This document shows positions 26,765 to 35,012 of a stretch of DNA of 64,000 nucleotides, piece after piece. The stretch lies in NCBI RefSeq assembly GCF_023516615.1, contig NZ_JAMGBF010000029.1, forward strand, positions 1 through 64,000, given 5' to 3'. Numbering within the stretch: the stretch's first letter is position 1; every line of letters begins with the position of its first letter. Below the pieces are notes generated by a model that saw nothing but the letters and a program-made list of their open reading frames with translations, made no database searches and was not told where the DNA came from. The position numbers and the translations under genes are program-made. This stretch comes from Streptomyces panaciradicis (GTDB lineage: Bacteria > Actinomycetota > Actinomycetes > Streptomycetales > Streptomycetaceae).

Positions 26765-26789
26765 GGTATCGACGGTAGCAGTGATACCA
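26764..26789. promoter_or_regulatory. Operator of the toxin-antitoxin operon
   Basis: TGGTATC and GATACCA form a perfect 7-bp inverted repeat 12 bases apart. The inner edge touches the antitoxin ATG. The place and symmetry fit an RHH antitoxin dimer-of-dimers site that shuts off its own operon. Confidence 0.62.
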
Positions 26790-26844
26790 CGCGTCCGTCT
26801 CGTGAGAGACGAAACGCCCCGTCCGGCGACGCGGGCCGGCGTCG

Positions 26845-27894
26845 TCACGCTGTCGCGCGCCGCACCAGCCGGGTAGGGATGATCACGGACGACAGCGGAC
26901 GGCCGACGGGGGCGTCCTTCGCCTGGCGGTCGAGGCTGCGCAGCAGCAGTCGTACCATCAGCCGGCCCATCTCCTCGATGTCCTGGCGGACGGTGGTCAG
27001 CGGTGGGTCGGTGTGCTCGGCCACCTTGGCCATGTCGTCGAAGCCGACGACCGCCACGTCCTCCGGTACCCGGTAGCCGCGCTCCCGCAGGACGCGCAGC
27101 GCGCCCAGGGCCATGAGGTCGGATGCGACGAAGACGGCGTCCAGTTCGGGGGCGCGGTCGAGCAGTGCGGTCATCGCCCGTGCGCCGCCCGGCTCGGAGA
27201 AGTCGCCTTCCACGATGAGCCGGGGATCGGCGTCCATGAGCATGTCGTGGTAGCCGTCGAGCCGGTCCACCGACGCCACCTGGTCCATCGGCCCCGTGAT
27301 CGTCGCGATGCGGCCGCGGCCCAGCGAGATGAGATGGTTCACCGCCTCGCGTGCGCCGCCGCGGTTGTCGGAGTCGACGTACAGCAGGCTGCGGTCCGCC
27401 TCCGCGCCCGGCCATCCGGGGCGGCCGCCGAAGACGGTCGGGATGCCCACCTGGCGGACGATCTCCGGCAGCGGATCGTCGTTGTGCAGGGAGAACAGCA
27501 CGGCGCCGTCCACGTGGCCGCCGGCGAGGTAGCGCCCGACCCGCTCGTAGTCGGCCGCTTCCTCCGTCAGCAGCAGCACGAGCTGATGGTCGTGCGCGGC
27601 GAGCTCCCGGCTGATGCCGAGCAACTGCTCGGCGAAGAAGGGGTTGGTGAAGACCTCGGTCTCCGGCTCCGCGGCGATGACGGCGACCGCGCCGGTACGC
27701 CGGGTGACCAGGGTACGGGCCGCCTGGTTCGGCACATACCCCAGTTCCTCGACGGCGCGGCGCACCTTTTCCACCAGAGCCTCGCGCACCCCGCTGCCTC
27801 CGTTCACCACGCGGGAGACGGTGGCTCGGGAGACACCGGCCCGTTCGGCGACGGCTTCCAGGGTGGGGCGACGAGCGAAGATCTGGTCGGACAA
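26845..27894 (-). CDS. LacI-family repressor of the beta-glucan regulon
   Basis: A 349-residue repressor. The headpiece reads PTLEAVAERAGVSRATVSRV, with the hinge at VPNQAARTL, followed by a periplasmic-binding-protein-like sugar sensor (VAVIAAEPETEVFTNPFFAE to VVGFDDM). The TTG start at 27894 follows GAGAGGAG by 7 bases. It lies downstream of the beta-glucosidase in the same direction, and its own upstream region has the same GAGAGCGCTCTC dyad found before both binding-protein genes and the GH81 gene. That makes it the obvious regulator of the whole set. It is close in kind to CebR and BxlR; the inducer is probably laminaribiose or a related beta-1,3-oligosaccharide, inferred from the enzymes. 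Confidence 0.9.
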   Translation of the reverse strand: MSDQIFARRPTLEAVAERAGVSRATVSRVVNGGSGVREALVEKVRRAVEELGYVPNQAARTLVTRRTGAVAVIAAEPETEVFTNPFFAEQLLGISRELAAHDHQLVLLLTEEAADYERVGRYLAGGHVDGAVLFSLHNDDPLPEIVRQVGIPTVFGGRPGWPGAEADRSLLYVDSDNRGGAREAVNHLISLGRGRIATITGPMDQVASVDRLDGYHDMLMDADPRLIVEGDFSEPGGARAMTALLDRAPELDAVFVASDLMALGALRVLRERGYRVPEDVAVVGFDDMAKVAEHTDPPLTTVRQDIEEMGRLMVRLLLRSLDRQAKDAPVGRPLSSVIIPTRLVRRATA

Positions 27895-27960
27895 AGAACG
27901 CTCCTCTCAGGGACGGGAACAGCGTAGCTTCCCGTGACCTGCGGAGTGCACCCGAATTTA

Positions 27961-27972
27961 GAGAGCGCTCTC
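27961..27972. promoter_or_regulatory. LacI-type operator upstream of the lacI gene
   Basis: Perfect 12-bp palindrome GAGAGCGCTCTC between the beta-glucosidase stop and the lacI TTG start. It matches the other three sites of the regulon and suggests autoregulation of the repressor. Confidence 0.8.
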
Positions 27973-27996
27973 AATGATCCTCGGCTCGTCGCCCGC

Positions 27997-29400
27997 TCAC
28001 TCGCGGGGCACCCCGCCGGAGGCCACCACCTGCGCGTACCACAGCGCACTGTCCTTCGGAGTGCGGCGCTGGCTCGCGTAGTCGACGTGCACCATGCCGA
28101 ACCGCTTGCCGTAGCCGTAGGCCCACTCGAAGTTGTCCAGCAGCGACCACAGGAAGTAGCCGCGGACGTCGGCCCCGGCCTCCATCGCGCGGTGGACGGC
28201 CTCCAGGTGTTCCCGCAGGTAGGTGATCCGCTCGGGGTCGTGCACGGCTCCGCTCGGGTCGACGTAGTCGTCGTAGGCGGCGCCGTTCTCCGTCACGAGC
28301 ACCGGCGTGTGCGGCAGTTCGTCGCGCAGCCGGGTCAGCAGTTCGTACAGGCCGCCTGCGTCCACCGGCCAGTCCATGGCCGTGCGGGGGCCCGGGGCCG
28401 GTACGAACCGCACGTGGTCCTGGGCGGCGGGCCAGGGGGAGGGCAGAGGGTGGGAGCCGGCGGCAACCACGGTGGGGGAGTAGTAGTTGATGCCGAGACT
28501 GTCGAGGGGGCGGGAGATCACTCGCAGGTCTTCGTCCTGGACGAAGGCCCAGTCGGTGAGGTCCGCGGTGTCGGCGAGCAGGTCCTCGGGGTAGCGGCCG
28601 TGGAAGACGGGGTCCAGGAAGACGCGGTTTGCCAGCGCGTCGATGCGGCGGGCCGCATCCACGTCGGCGGGGCTGTTGGTGAGCGGACGGACGGCCGCGA
28701 GGTTCAGCGTCAGCGACACCTCGGCCGACGTGGGGATGGTGTCGCGCAGCACGCCGACGGCCAGGCCGTGGCCCAGGTTCAGGTGGTGGGCGGCCCGCAG
28801 TGCCGCGGCCGGTTCCGTGCGACCCGGCGCGTGGACGCCGTCGGCGTAGCCGAGAAAGGCCGCGCACCACGGTTCGTTCAGCGTCGTCCAGGTCTGTACG
28901 CGGTCACCGAGCGCCCCGGCGACCAGTTCGGCGTACTCGGCGAACCGGTAGGCGGTGTCGCGCTCGGGCCAGCCGCCGGCATCCTCCAGTTCCTGGGGAA
29001 GGTCCCAGTGGTAGAGGGTCAGCACGGGGCGGATGCCGCGGGAGAGCAGCTCGTCGGCGAGGGCGCGGTAGAAGTCCAGGCCCTTCTGGGAGGCCGGGCC
29101 GCGCCCGGTCGGCTGGACGCGGGGCCAGGAGACGGAGAAGCGGTAGTCGGTCAGGCCCAAGGAGGCCATGAGCGCCACGTCGTCCCGCATGCGGTGGTAG
29201 TGGTCGGCCGCGATGTCCCCGGTGTCGCCGTTGCGGACCTTGCCGGGCGTCCGGCTGAAGGTGTCCCAGATGGACGGTGTCCGGCCGTCCTCGTTCGCGG
29301 CTCCCTCGATCTGGTAGGCGGCGGTGGCAGCACCCCACCGGAACGCCGGTGGAAAGGCCGCTCCGGCCGCGGGGGTGGTGTGGGGGGCGGTGGTGGTCAT
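27997..29400 (-). CDS. GH1 beta-glucosidase
   Basis: A 467-residue intracellular retaining glycosidase. The acid/base Glu lies in TLNEPW and the nucleophile Glu in VTENGA. The GH1 start [25 protein letters not shown] and [14 protein letters not shown] are all present. No signal peptide, so it acts on imported oligosaccharides. The context of a GH81 endo-beta-1,3-glucanase and an ABC importer points to laminaribiose and longer laminari-oligosaccharides as natural substrates, though GH1 enzymes are often broad. It follows the permease genes in the same direction after 365 bp. Confidence 0.93.
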   Translation of the reverse strand: MTTTAPHTTPAAGAAFPPAFRWGAATAAYQIEGAANEDGRTPSIWDTFSRTPGKVRNGDTGDIAADHYHRMRDDVALMASLGLTDYRFSVSWPRVQPTGRGPASQKGLDFYRALADELLSRGIRPVLTLYHWDLPQELEDAGGWPERDTAYRFAEYAELVAGALGDRVQTWTTLNEPWCAAFLGYADGVHAPGRTEPAAALRAAHHLNLGHGLAVGVLRDTIPTSAEVSLTLNLAAVRPLTNSPADVDAARRIDALANRVFLDPVFHGRYPEDLLADTADLTDWAFVQDEDLRVISRPLDSLGINYYSPTVVAAGSHPLPSPWPAAQDHVRFVPAPGPRTAMDWPVDAGGLYELLTRLRDELPHTPVLVTENGAAYDDYVDPSGAVHDPERITYLREHLEAVHRAMEAGADVRGYFLWSLLDNFEWAYGYGKRFGMVHVDYASQRRTPKDSALWYAQVVASGGVPRE

Positions 29401-29765
29401 CCGGGCTCCGTGGTGTCGTGGCGAACGAGAGTCAGAGAAGGGCCGTCAAGAGAAGGGCCGCGACGTGGAAAGGCGCGACGCAGGAGGTCGTGACGCAGGA
29501 GGTCGTGACGCACGCGGCCGTGGCAAAGAATGCGTGGCGGAGGAACAAAGCAGTTCCGGCCGCCGTGACCCGTCCGTGTCGGCTACAGGGGTGGTGGTTC
29601 CGGCCTGGGGACCGGGTGGGGGCGACCCCCGATCGTCCCGGCCGGGGCCCGACGCGGCCAGCGGGGCGGATGGGCCGTGCCGGGGCACGAGGGCGGGAGA
29701 TCGGGGGCCGCCGAGGGGCGGGCACGAGCCGCCCGCTACCAGGGGCGGCGGGAGGGGAACCGCGC
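29401..29765. other. 365-bp gap between bgl and permease genes
   Basis: No gene is supported. The right half is very G-rich on the plus strand. A 15-bp direct repeat (GACGCAGGAGGTCGT, twice at 29477-29506) is listed separately. No LacI-type operator is seen here, so bgl may be read through from the permeases or from an unrecognised promoter. Confidence 0.5.
29477..29506. repeat. Two tandem copies of a 15-bp unit
   Basis: GACGCAGGAGGTCGT occurs twice in direct tandem, followed by a partial third start (GACGCACG). It is a short simple repeat without array structure. Confidence 0.7.
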
Positions 29766-30674
29766 CTACCCCTTGACGGCGCCCTGCATGATGCCGCCCA
29801 CGATCTGTCGGCCCAGCAGGCCGAAGACGAGCAGCACGGGCAGGGTGCCGAGCAGCGTGCCGGCCATGACGACCGACTGGTCGTGGACGTAACCGCCGCC
29901 CAGCTGGCGCAGGGCCACCTGCACCGTCGGCTGCTGCGAGGTCAGGGCGATGATCGGCCAGAAGAAGTCGTTCCAGGAGGCCATGAAGGTCAGGATGCCG
30001 AGCACGGCCATACCGGGCCGGGCGACGGGGATGACGATGCTCCAGAAGATCCGGGCGGTCGACGCGCCGTCGACCCGGCCGGCCTCGATCAGCTCGTCGG
30101 GCAGCGCCTGCACCAGGAACTGGCGCATGAAGAAGACCCCGAAGGCGGACACCAGGCCGGGCAGGATGACGGCCTGGAGCTGGTTCACCCAGTGCAGTTT
30201 GGCGATCACCATGAACAGCGGGATGACCCCGAGCTGCGGCGGGATCATCATCGTGCCGATGGTGAGGGCGAGCAGCGCGTTGCGTCCCCGGAAGTGCAGT
30301 TTGGCGAAGGCGAAGCCGGCCAGGGTGGAGCACAGGACGGTTCCCACCGTCACCGAGCCGGAGACGATGAGCGAGTTGAGCAACGCCTTGCCGATGTCGG
30401 CCTGTTGCAGCACCTGGTCGAAGTTGTGCATCAGGTTGCCGCCGGGCAGCAGCGCCGGCGGGGTCTTGGCCAGGTCCGCGTTGGAGCGGGTGGCCGCCAC
30501 GATCGTCCAGTAGAAGGGAAAGGCGGAGAACAGGGCCGCCGCGATGAGGATCGCGTACGCCAGACGCCCGCCGCGCTCGTGGCCTCCGGCCCGCCTGCCG
30601 CGTGGACGGCGGGCCGGGCGGGCGGCCGGAGCGGTGGTCTCGCCGGTGCTGCGCGGCGCGGTCAGAGTGGTCAT
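29766..30674 (-). CDS. ABC sugar transporter permease (MalG type)
   Basis: A 302-residue inner-membrane permease of the CUT1 family. A basic, Pro/Arg-rich cytoplasmic tail of about 35 residues precedes six predicted membrane segments. The EAA loop that contacts the ATPase reads EAGRVDGASTARIFWSIVIP. The start overlaps the stop of the partner permease by 4 bases (ATGA). No ATPase gene is present, so the shared MsiK-type ATPase used by Streptomyces CUT1 importers is presumably recruited. Confidence 0.92.
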   Translation of the reverse strand: MTTLTAPRSTGETTAPAARPARRPRGRRAGGHERGGRLAYAILIAAALFSAFPFYWTIVAATRSNADLAKTPPALLPGGNLMHNFDQVLQQADIGKALLNSLIVSGSVTVGTVLCSTLAGFAFAKLHFRGRNALLALTIGTMMIPPQLGVIPLFMVIAKLHWVNQLQAVILPGLVSAFGVFFMRQFLVQALPDELIEAGRVDGASTARIFWSIVIPVARPGMAVLGILTFMASWNDFFWPIIALTSQQPTVQVALRQLGGGYVHDQSVVMAGTLLGTLPVLLVFGLLGRQIVGGIMQGAVKG

Positions 30675-31618
30675 CGCTGGTTCTCCTTGCCGCTGCGGCG
30701 ACGGGCGACGGCAGTGTTGACCAGCACCAGCAGGACGATGAGCACGAACATCACCCAGGCGATGGCGGCGGCACGGCCGAGATGGAAGAAGCCCCAGCCC
30801 TGCTCGTACATGTAGAGCCCGAGGGTCTGGTACTGGTGGGAGATGCCGCCGGAGATGCTCCCCTCGAACAGCAGGGGTTCGCCGAACAGTTGGGTGGCGC
30901 CGATGGTGGACACCACGATGGTGAACAGGATCGTGGGACGCAGACCGGGCAGCGTGACGTGCAGGAACTGCCGCCAGCGGGAGGCCCCGTCGAGCTCGGC
31001 GGCCTCGTACAGATCGGACGGGATGGCCTGCATGCCGGCGAGGTAGATCAGCGTGTTGTACCCGGTCCAGCGCCAGGTGACGATGGTGGAGACGGCGATC
31101 TGCGAGGCGACGGTGCCGGACTGCCAGTCGACGGGACCGATGCCGACCAGGTGGAGCAGGTAGTTGATGAGTCCGAAGTCGCGCCCGAACAGCTGGGCGA
31201 AGACGAGGGTGGCCGCGGCCACGGAAGTGGCGTAGGGCAGCAGCATGGTGACGCGGAAGAAGGTGCGGCCGCGCAGCTTGTAGTTGAGCAGGTGGGCCAG
31301 GCCGAGGGCCATCAGCAGCTGCGGGACGGTGGAGATGACCCCGATGGTGAAGGTGTTGCGCAGCGCGGTCCAGAAGTTGTCGTCGCCGAACAGCGCGGTG
31401 TAGTTGTCCAGGCCCCGCCACTCCATCTGGTCCGGTGTCTGGAGTTCGACCCGGTAGAGCGAGACGTAGGCCGTGTAGATCAGCGGGAACAGCCCGAAGG
31501 CGGCGAACAGGGCGAAGAACGGGGTGACGTAGGCGTAGGGCGACAGCCGGGCCAGGCGCTGGCGCAGCGTGGCCGGCGGCCGCGCGGTGCGCCTGGGGGC
31601 GGAGGCGGTCAGGGTCAT
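30671..31618 (-). CDS. ABC sugar transporter permease (MalF type)
   Basis: A 315-residue inner-membrane permease, first of the pair. The N-terminal membrane segment reads YVTPFFALFAAFGLFPLIYT, and the EAA loop EAAELDGASRWRQFLHVTLP. It is translationally coupled to the second permease. A 15-bp-stem hairpin separates it from the upstream binding-protein gene, so it is probably a lower-expressed part of the same transcript. Substrate inferred from neighbours: beta-1,3-gluco-oligosaccharides. Confidence 0.92.
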   Translation of the reverse strand: MTLTASAPRRTARPPATLRQRLARLSPYAYVTPFFALFAAFGLFPLIYTAYVSLYRVELQTPDQMEWRGLDNYTALFGDDNFWTALRNTFTIGVISTVPQLLMALGLAHLLNYKLRGRTFFRVTMLLPYATSVAAATLVFAQLFGRDFGLINYLLHLVGIGPVDWQSGTVASQIAVSTIVTWRWTGYNTLIYLAGMQAIPSDLYEAAELDGASRWRQFLHVTLPGLRPTILFTIVVSTIGATQLFGEPLLFEGSISGGISHQYQTLGLYMYEQGWGFFHLGRAAAIAWVMFVLIVLLVLVNTAVARRRSGKENQR

Positions 31619-31661
31619 GAGGAGACCTTTGGATCGGAGAGGTCTGTCGGACGTCAGGGGA

Positions 31662-31720
31662 GGGGCGCGAAGGACCGGTGCCGGGAGGCCGCCTGTCGGG
31701 GAGGTGGTCCTTCGCGCCCC
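31662..31720. terminator. Intercistronic hairpin between binding protein and permeases
   Basis: GGGGCGCGAAGGACC (31662-31676) and GGTCCTTCGCGCCCC (31706-31720) are perfect 15-bp inverted arms around a 29-base loop. In ABC operons such hairpins partially terminate or protect the upstream mRNA, giving more binding protein than permease. Confidence 0.75.
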
Positions 31721-31738
31721 GTCACGGGGGAGGGCCGG

Positions 31739-33043
31739 TCAGCCGACCGCGTTCTCGACGCCCTTGTCGGCGTGGCTCCAGGCGGTGGCGGAGCTGGTCC
31801 CCTTGCGCTCGACCTCTCCGAGCGCGTTGGTGATCTGCACGTTCACGTCGTTGTCGTGCACGCCGAGCACCTGGACGGGTGCGCTCTCGGCGGCCTTGCC
31901 GAAGATCTCACCGACCGGGGCGTTGCTGAAGTAGGGGTCGGTGACGCCGCTGACCGCCTTGATGGCGGCGGTGTTGGACGGGAAGCTGCCCTGCTTCTTG
32001 AACAGCTTTTCCTGCTGCGGTCCCGCCGTGAGCCACTTGATGAGTGCGTACGCCTCCTTGGCGTGCGGCGAGCCCTTGGGGATGGCGAGGTAGGAACCGC
32101 CCCAGTTGCCCGCGGCGCCACCGGGCAGCGGGGCGACGTCCCAGGTGCCGTTGCCGGCCGAGCCGGCCTGGCCCTTGATGTAGCCCAGCATCCAGGCGGG
32201 GCAGCCGATGGTGGCGAAGGATCCGCTGCTGAACGCCTGGTTCCAGGCGGGTGTCCACTGGGCGAGCTTGGCGCTCAGCCCGTCCTGGGCGGCCTTGACG
32301 GAGGTGTCCCAGGCCGTTTTGACGGCTGGGTTGTCCTTGTAGATCAGCTTTCCGGAGGCGTCGTAGTAGCGCTCCTTCTGCTGCCCGACGATCAGGGAGT
32401 AGAGGCTGCCGATGCTGTCCATCCAGTGGCTGGAGGATCCCGCCTTGGCCTGGTACTGCTTGCCCAGCGCCAGGTAGTCGTCCCAGGTGGCCCACTTCTT
32501 GGCCAGCTCGTCGCGGTCGGTGGGCAGGCCGGCCTTCATGAACAGGTCGGTGCGGTAGCAGATGGCCTCGGGGCCGACGTCGGTGCCGAGGCCCAGGGTG
32601 CGGCCGTCGGGGGTGCCGGCCGCGTTCCACTTGGCCGCCGAGTAGTCGTTCTTGAGGCTCTTGGCGCCGTAGGAGTTGAGGTCCTCGAACTTGTCGGCCT
32701 GCTGCTGGGTGACGGAGGCGATGCGGCCGACCTCGATGCCCTGGACGTCGGCGAGACCGCCTCCGCCGGCGAGCCGGGTCTGGAGTGCCTTCCAGTAGTC
32801 GGCCTCGTTCTCGGTGCTCGACTCCTTGAACGTGATGTTCGGGTGGAGCTTGTGGTACTCGGCGTACAGACCGGCCTCCTTGAAGCCGAACGTGCCGAAC
32901 AGGTCCACGGTGAGCGTGACCTTGCCGCCGTTCTGGGCGGAGGAATCCGATGAGCCGGACCCGCAGGCGGCGAGCAGGGTGCCGGCGAGTGCGACCGCCC
33001 CGAGTCTGAGGGTGGCTTGTCTGGCGGCTCGGGAGATGGACAT
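31739..33043 (-). CDS. Extracellular sugar-binding lipoprotein 1
   Basis: A 434-residue family-1 solute-binding protein. The signal ends in a lipobox GTLLAACGSG. The mature part has DLFGTFGFKEAGLYAEYHKL near its start and IGCPAWMLGYIKG and DPYFSNAPVGEIFGKAAESA later. It would bind oligosaccharide outside the cell and deliver it to the two downstream permeases. RBS GGAGG precedes the ATG at 33043. Its promoter carries a 16-bp LacI-type palindrome. It is clearly paralogous to the next upstream gene: the GLYAEYxKxHPNI and NAPVGEIFG motifs are shared. Confidence 0.93.
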   Translation of the reverse strand: MSISRAARQATLRLGAVALAGTLLAACGSGSSDSSAQNGGKVTLTVDLFGTFGFKEAGLYAEYHKLHPNITFKESSTENEADYWKALQTRLAGGGGLADVQGIEVGRIASVTQQQADKFEDLNSYGAKSLKNDYSAAKWNAAGTPDGRTLGLGTDVGPEAICYRTDLFMKAGLPTDRDELAKKWATWDDYLALGKQYQAKAGSSSHWMDSIGSLYSLIVGQQKERYYDASGKLIYKDNPAVKTAWDTSVKAAQDGLSAKLAQWTPAWNQAFSSGSFATIGCPAWMLGYIKGQAGSAGNGTWDVAPLPGGAAGNWGGSYLAIPKGSPHAKEAYALIKWLTAGPQQEKLFKKQGSFPSNTAAIKAVSGVTDPYFSNAPVGEIFGKAAESAPVQVLGVHDNDVNVQITNALGEVERKGTSSATAWSHADKGVENAVG

Positions 33044-33136
33044 GGAAAGCCTCCATGGCTTCGGGCGGAGTGCGGTGTGCGGAGTTCGATGCGGAGCGAG
33101 TGGAGCGGACGCTGACGCGCCGGGCGCCTCAGATTT

Positions 33137-33192
33137 TTGAGAGCGCTCTCAAGCGGTGCTCAGAGTTTCCGGACCCACGCCGCTCCCGTCAA
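33137..33192 (-). promoter_or_regulatory. Promoter and LacI operator of binding-protein gene 1
   Basis: On the minus strand TTGACG (33192-33187) and GAAACT (33169-33164) are 17 bases apart. The perfect 16-bp palindrome TTGAGAGCGCTCTCAA (33137-33152) starts 11 bases past the -10, over the expected start point. A repressor there would block initiation or escape. Confidence 0.7.
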
Positions 33193-33262
33193 GAGTCGAA
33201 CGCATAACGGTGCGCGCAACGGTGGTGCCCGAGCGCCGGACCGGCTCGGTGCGCACCGGGTG

Positions 33263-34573
33263 TCAGGGCCGTCGCTTCATGGCTCTGTCGGCGTCGGCGA
33301 GGGCCCGCCGCCAGCCCTTCTCCGCAGAAATCTTGTGCCCTTCCAGCGCTGCCAGCGCATCGACGAATGCCTGGTGAGCCGGGGTTTCGTCGGCGCCGGC
33401 CGGCTGTACGGGCGTGCCGGCCGACGCCTGGCCGAAGATCTCTCCGACGGGCGCGTTGTTGAAGTACGGGTCCTGGGCGAGCCTGATCTGGGCCTGGGCC
33501 CGCAGTCCGGAGGGGAACAGGCCGCTCCGGGTGAAGACCCTGACCTGCTGTTGGTCGGCCGTGAGCCACTTGAGCAGAGCCGCGGCCTCCTTCGGGTGCT
33601 TCGCCGACTTCGGGATCGCGAGGTAGGAGCCGCCGAGGTTGCCGGACCGTCCGGGGCCGGCTGCGACGTCCCATTTGCCCGCGTAGCGGTCCCCGGCCTC
33701 GGCTTCGATGCGCCGGAGCATTCCGGCCGTGCAGACGACAGTGGCGAATCTGTCGGAGGAGAGCGCTTTGTCCCACGCGGCGCTGTTCTGGCGCAGGTTC
33801 GCCGACAGTCCGCCGCCGACGAGTCCGGCCGCGTGTTTCCAAGCCCTGTGCACCGCGGGGTTCTTCGCGAAGACCGCGGCGCCGCTCTCGTCGGTGTACC
33901 GCACGCGTTGCTGTCCGAGCTCGGCGGTGAACAGGGCGGCGGCGCTGTCCGTCCAGGTCCGGCTGGGTCTGGCCTTCGCCGCGTACTTCTTCGCGAGTGC
34001 CAGATAGCCGTCCCAGGTGGACCATGCGGCCGCCAGGCGGTCCCGTCGCGTGGGAAGCCCGGCGGTGCGCAGGAGGTCGGTGCGGTAGCAGATCGCCTCG
34101 GGCTCGATGGCGGTACCGGCGGCCAGCACCCGGCCGTCGGCGGTCGTGGCGGCGGCGGTCCTCCACGGCGCCGGCCCCTGGTCGGCGCCGCCGAGACCTG
34201 CCTTGCCGAGGTCCGTGAACGATCCGGCCCGGCTGTGCACGACCTCGGGCATGCGCTCCGCCGACAGGCTCTGGATGTCCGCTGTCCCTGAGCCCGAGTC
34301 GAGTCTCGCCCGCAGATCCCGCCAGTACCGGCCCTCGTTCCGCGTGTCGGTCTGCTGGATGACGATGTTCGGGTGGGCCTTCATGTACTCGGCGTACAGC
34401 CCGGCCTCCTCGAAGCCGAAGGAGCCGGAGACGCCGATGTGCAAGGTCACTTTCTGCCCGCCGGAGTTCCCGTCCCCGAAGTCGCCGCTGCACGAGGTCG
34501 CGACGAGGCAGGCGGCAGTGGCGGTGGCCGTCACGGCAAGTGCTCGCAGGCGGGCTGAGCTGCGCGAATGCAT
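33263..34573 (-). CDS. Extracellular sugar-binding lipoprotein 2
   Basis: A 436-residue paralogue of the downstream binding protein. The signal ends in lipobox LVATSCSG. VSGSFGFEEAGLYAEYMKAH, GGSYLAIPKSAKHPKEAAAL and PYFNNAPVGEIFGQASAGTP mirror the other copy. It has more Arg and less Lys than its paralogue, and differs in the stretch around DLGKAGLGGADQGP, so ligand preference may differ. It has its own promoter and LacI-type operator, and is the leftward partner of the divergent GH81 gene. Two binding proteins feeding one permease pair would let one importer take chains of different length; this is inference. Confidence 0.9.
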   Translation of the reverse strand: MHSRSSARLRALAVTATATAACLVATSCSGDFGDGNSGGQKVTLHIGVSGSFGFEEAGLYAEYMKAHPNIVIQQTDTRNEGRYWRDLRARLDSGSGTADIQSLSAERMPEVVHSRAGSFTDLGKAGLGGADQGPAPWRTAAATTADGRVLAAGTAIEPEAICYRTDLLRTAGLPTRRDRLAAAWSTWDGYLALAKKYAAKARPSRTWTDSAAALFTAELGQQRVRYTDESGAAVFAKNPAVHRAWKHAAGLVGGGLSANLRQNSAAWDKALSSDRFATVVCTAGMLRRIEAEAGDRYAGKWDVAAGPGRSGNLGGSYLAIPKSAKHPKEAAALLKWLTADQQQVRVFTRSGLFPSGLRAQAQIRLAQDPYFNNAPVGEIFGQASAGTPVQPAGADETPAHQAFVDALAALEGHKISAEKGWRRALADADRAMKRRP

Positions 34574-34621
34574 AGAGGTCTCCAGGCGTCGGGGAAGGGA
34601 AGCCGAGTTCGCCCGTGTTCT

Positions 34622-34673
34622 GAGAGCGCTCTCGAACCGTTCTGACAGTGGAGATGCCGGAAAGAACAGTCAA
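34622..34673 (-). promoter_or_regulatory. Promoter and LacI operator of binding-protein gene 2
   Basis: On the minus strand TTGACT (34673-34668) and CACTGT (34650-34645) are 17 bases apart. GAGAGCGCTCTC (34622-34633) begins 11 bases beyond the -10. The layout equals that of binding-protein gene 1. Confidence 0.68.
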
Positions 34674-34766
34674 GGGGTGCGGGCGAAGCGGCACGTAAGC
34701 GCGTGTCTTGCGTGGCCTGCTGTTTCGCGGACGTCACGGACGGGTGAACAGTCGTTGCGCGAAGTG

Positions 34767-34817
34767 TTGACAGTGTCGGGAAAGCATCCCTAGCCTCCCA
34801 TTCTGAGAACGCTCTCA
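34767..34817 (+). promoter_or_regulatory. Promoter and LacI operator of the GH81 gene
   Basis: TTGACA (34767-34772) and TAGCCT (34791-34796) are 18 bases apart. The operator TGAGAACGCTCTCA (34804-34817) has one asymmetric base (A for G) in the 12-bp core and starts 7 bases past the -10. The imperfect core may bind less tightly than the other sites. Confidence 0.7.
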
Positions 34818-35012
34818 AAGGCGGGTCGTGCGGATGCGTTCACGGCACAGCGCGACCGTATCCACGCGGCTGTTCACCCCCTCGCGGGTGGCCCACCTAC
34901 CGCAGACGGAAGGCTCTGCCGGTGGGCCACCGAGGGCGTCACACGCACGAGCACGTCCATTCGTCACCGTCGCGGGCGGCTCGCGACGGCCCCTCTGACC
35001 AGGAGTTCTGTC

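Larger units (their letters stand above)
34574..35012. other. 439-bp divergent control region between binding protein 2 and GH81 genes
   Basis: No gene. It holds the two divergent promoters and operators listed separately. The GH81 transcript would have a leader of about 210 bases (34803-35012), in which I see no riboswitch-like structure. Confidence 0.65.

Noticed and set aside
29477..29506. Short tandem repeat as a CRISPR array
   Set aside because: Only two 15-bp direct copies with no spacers and no cas genes.
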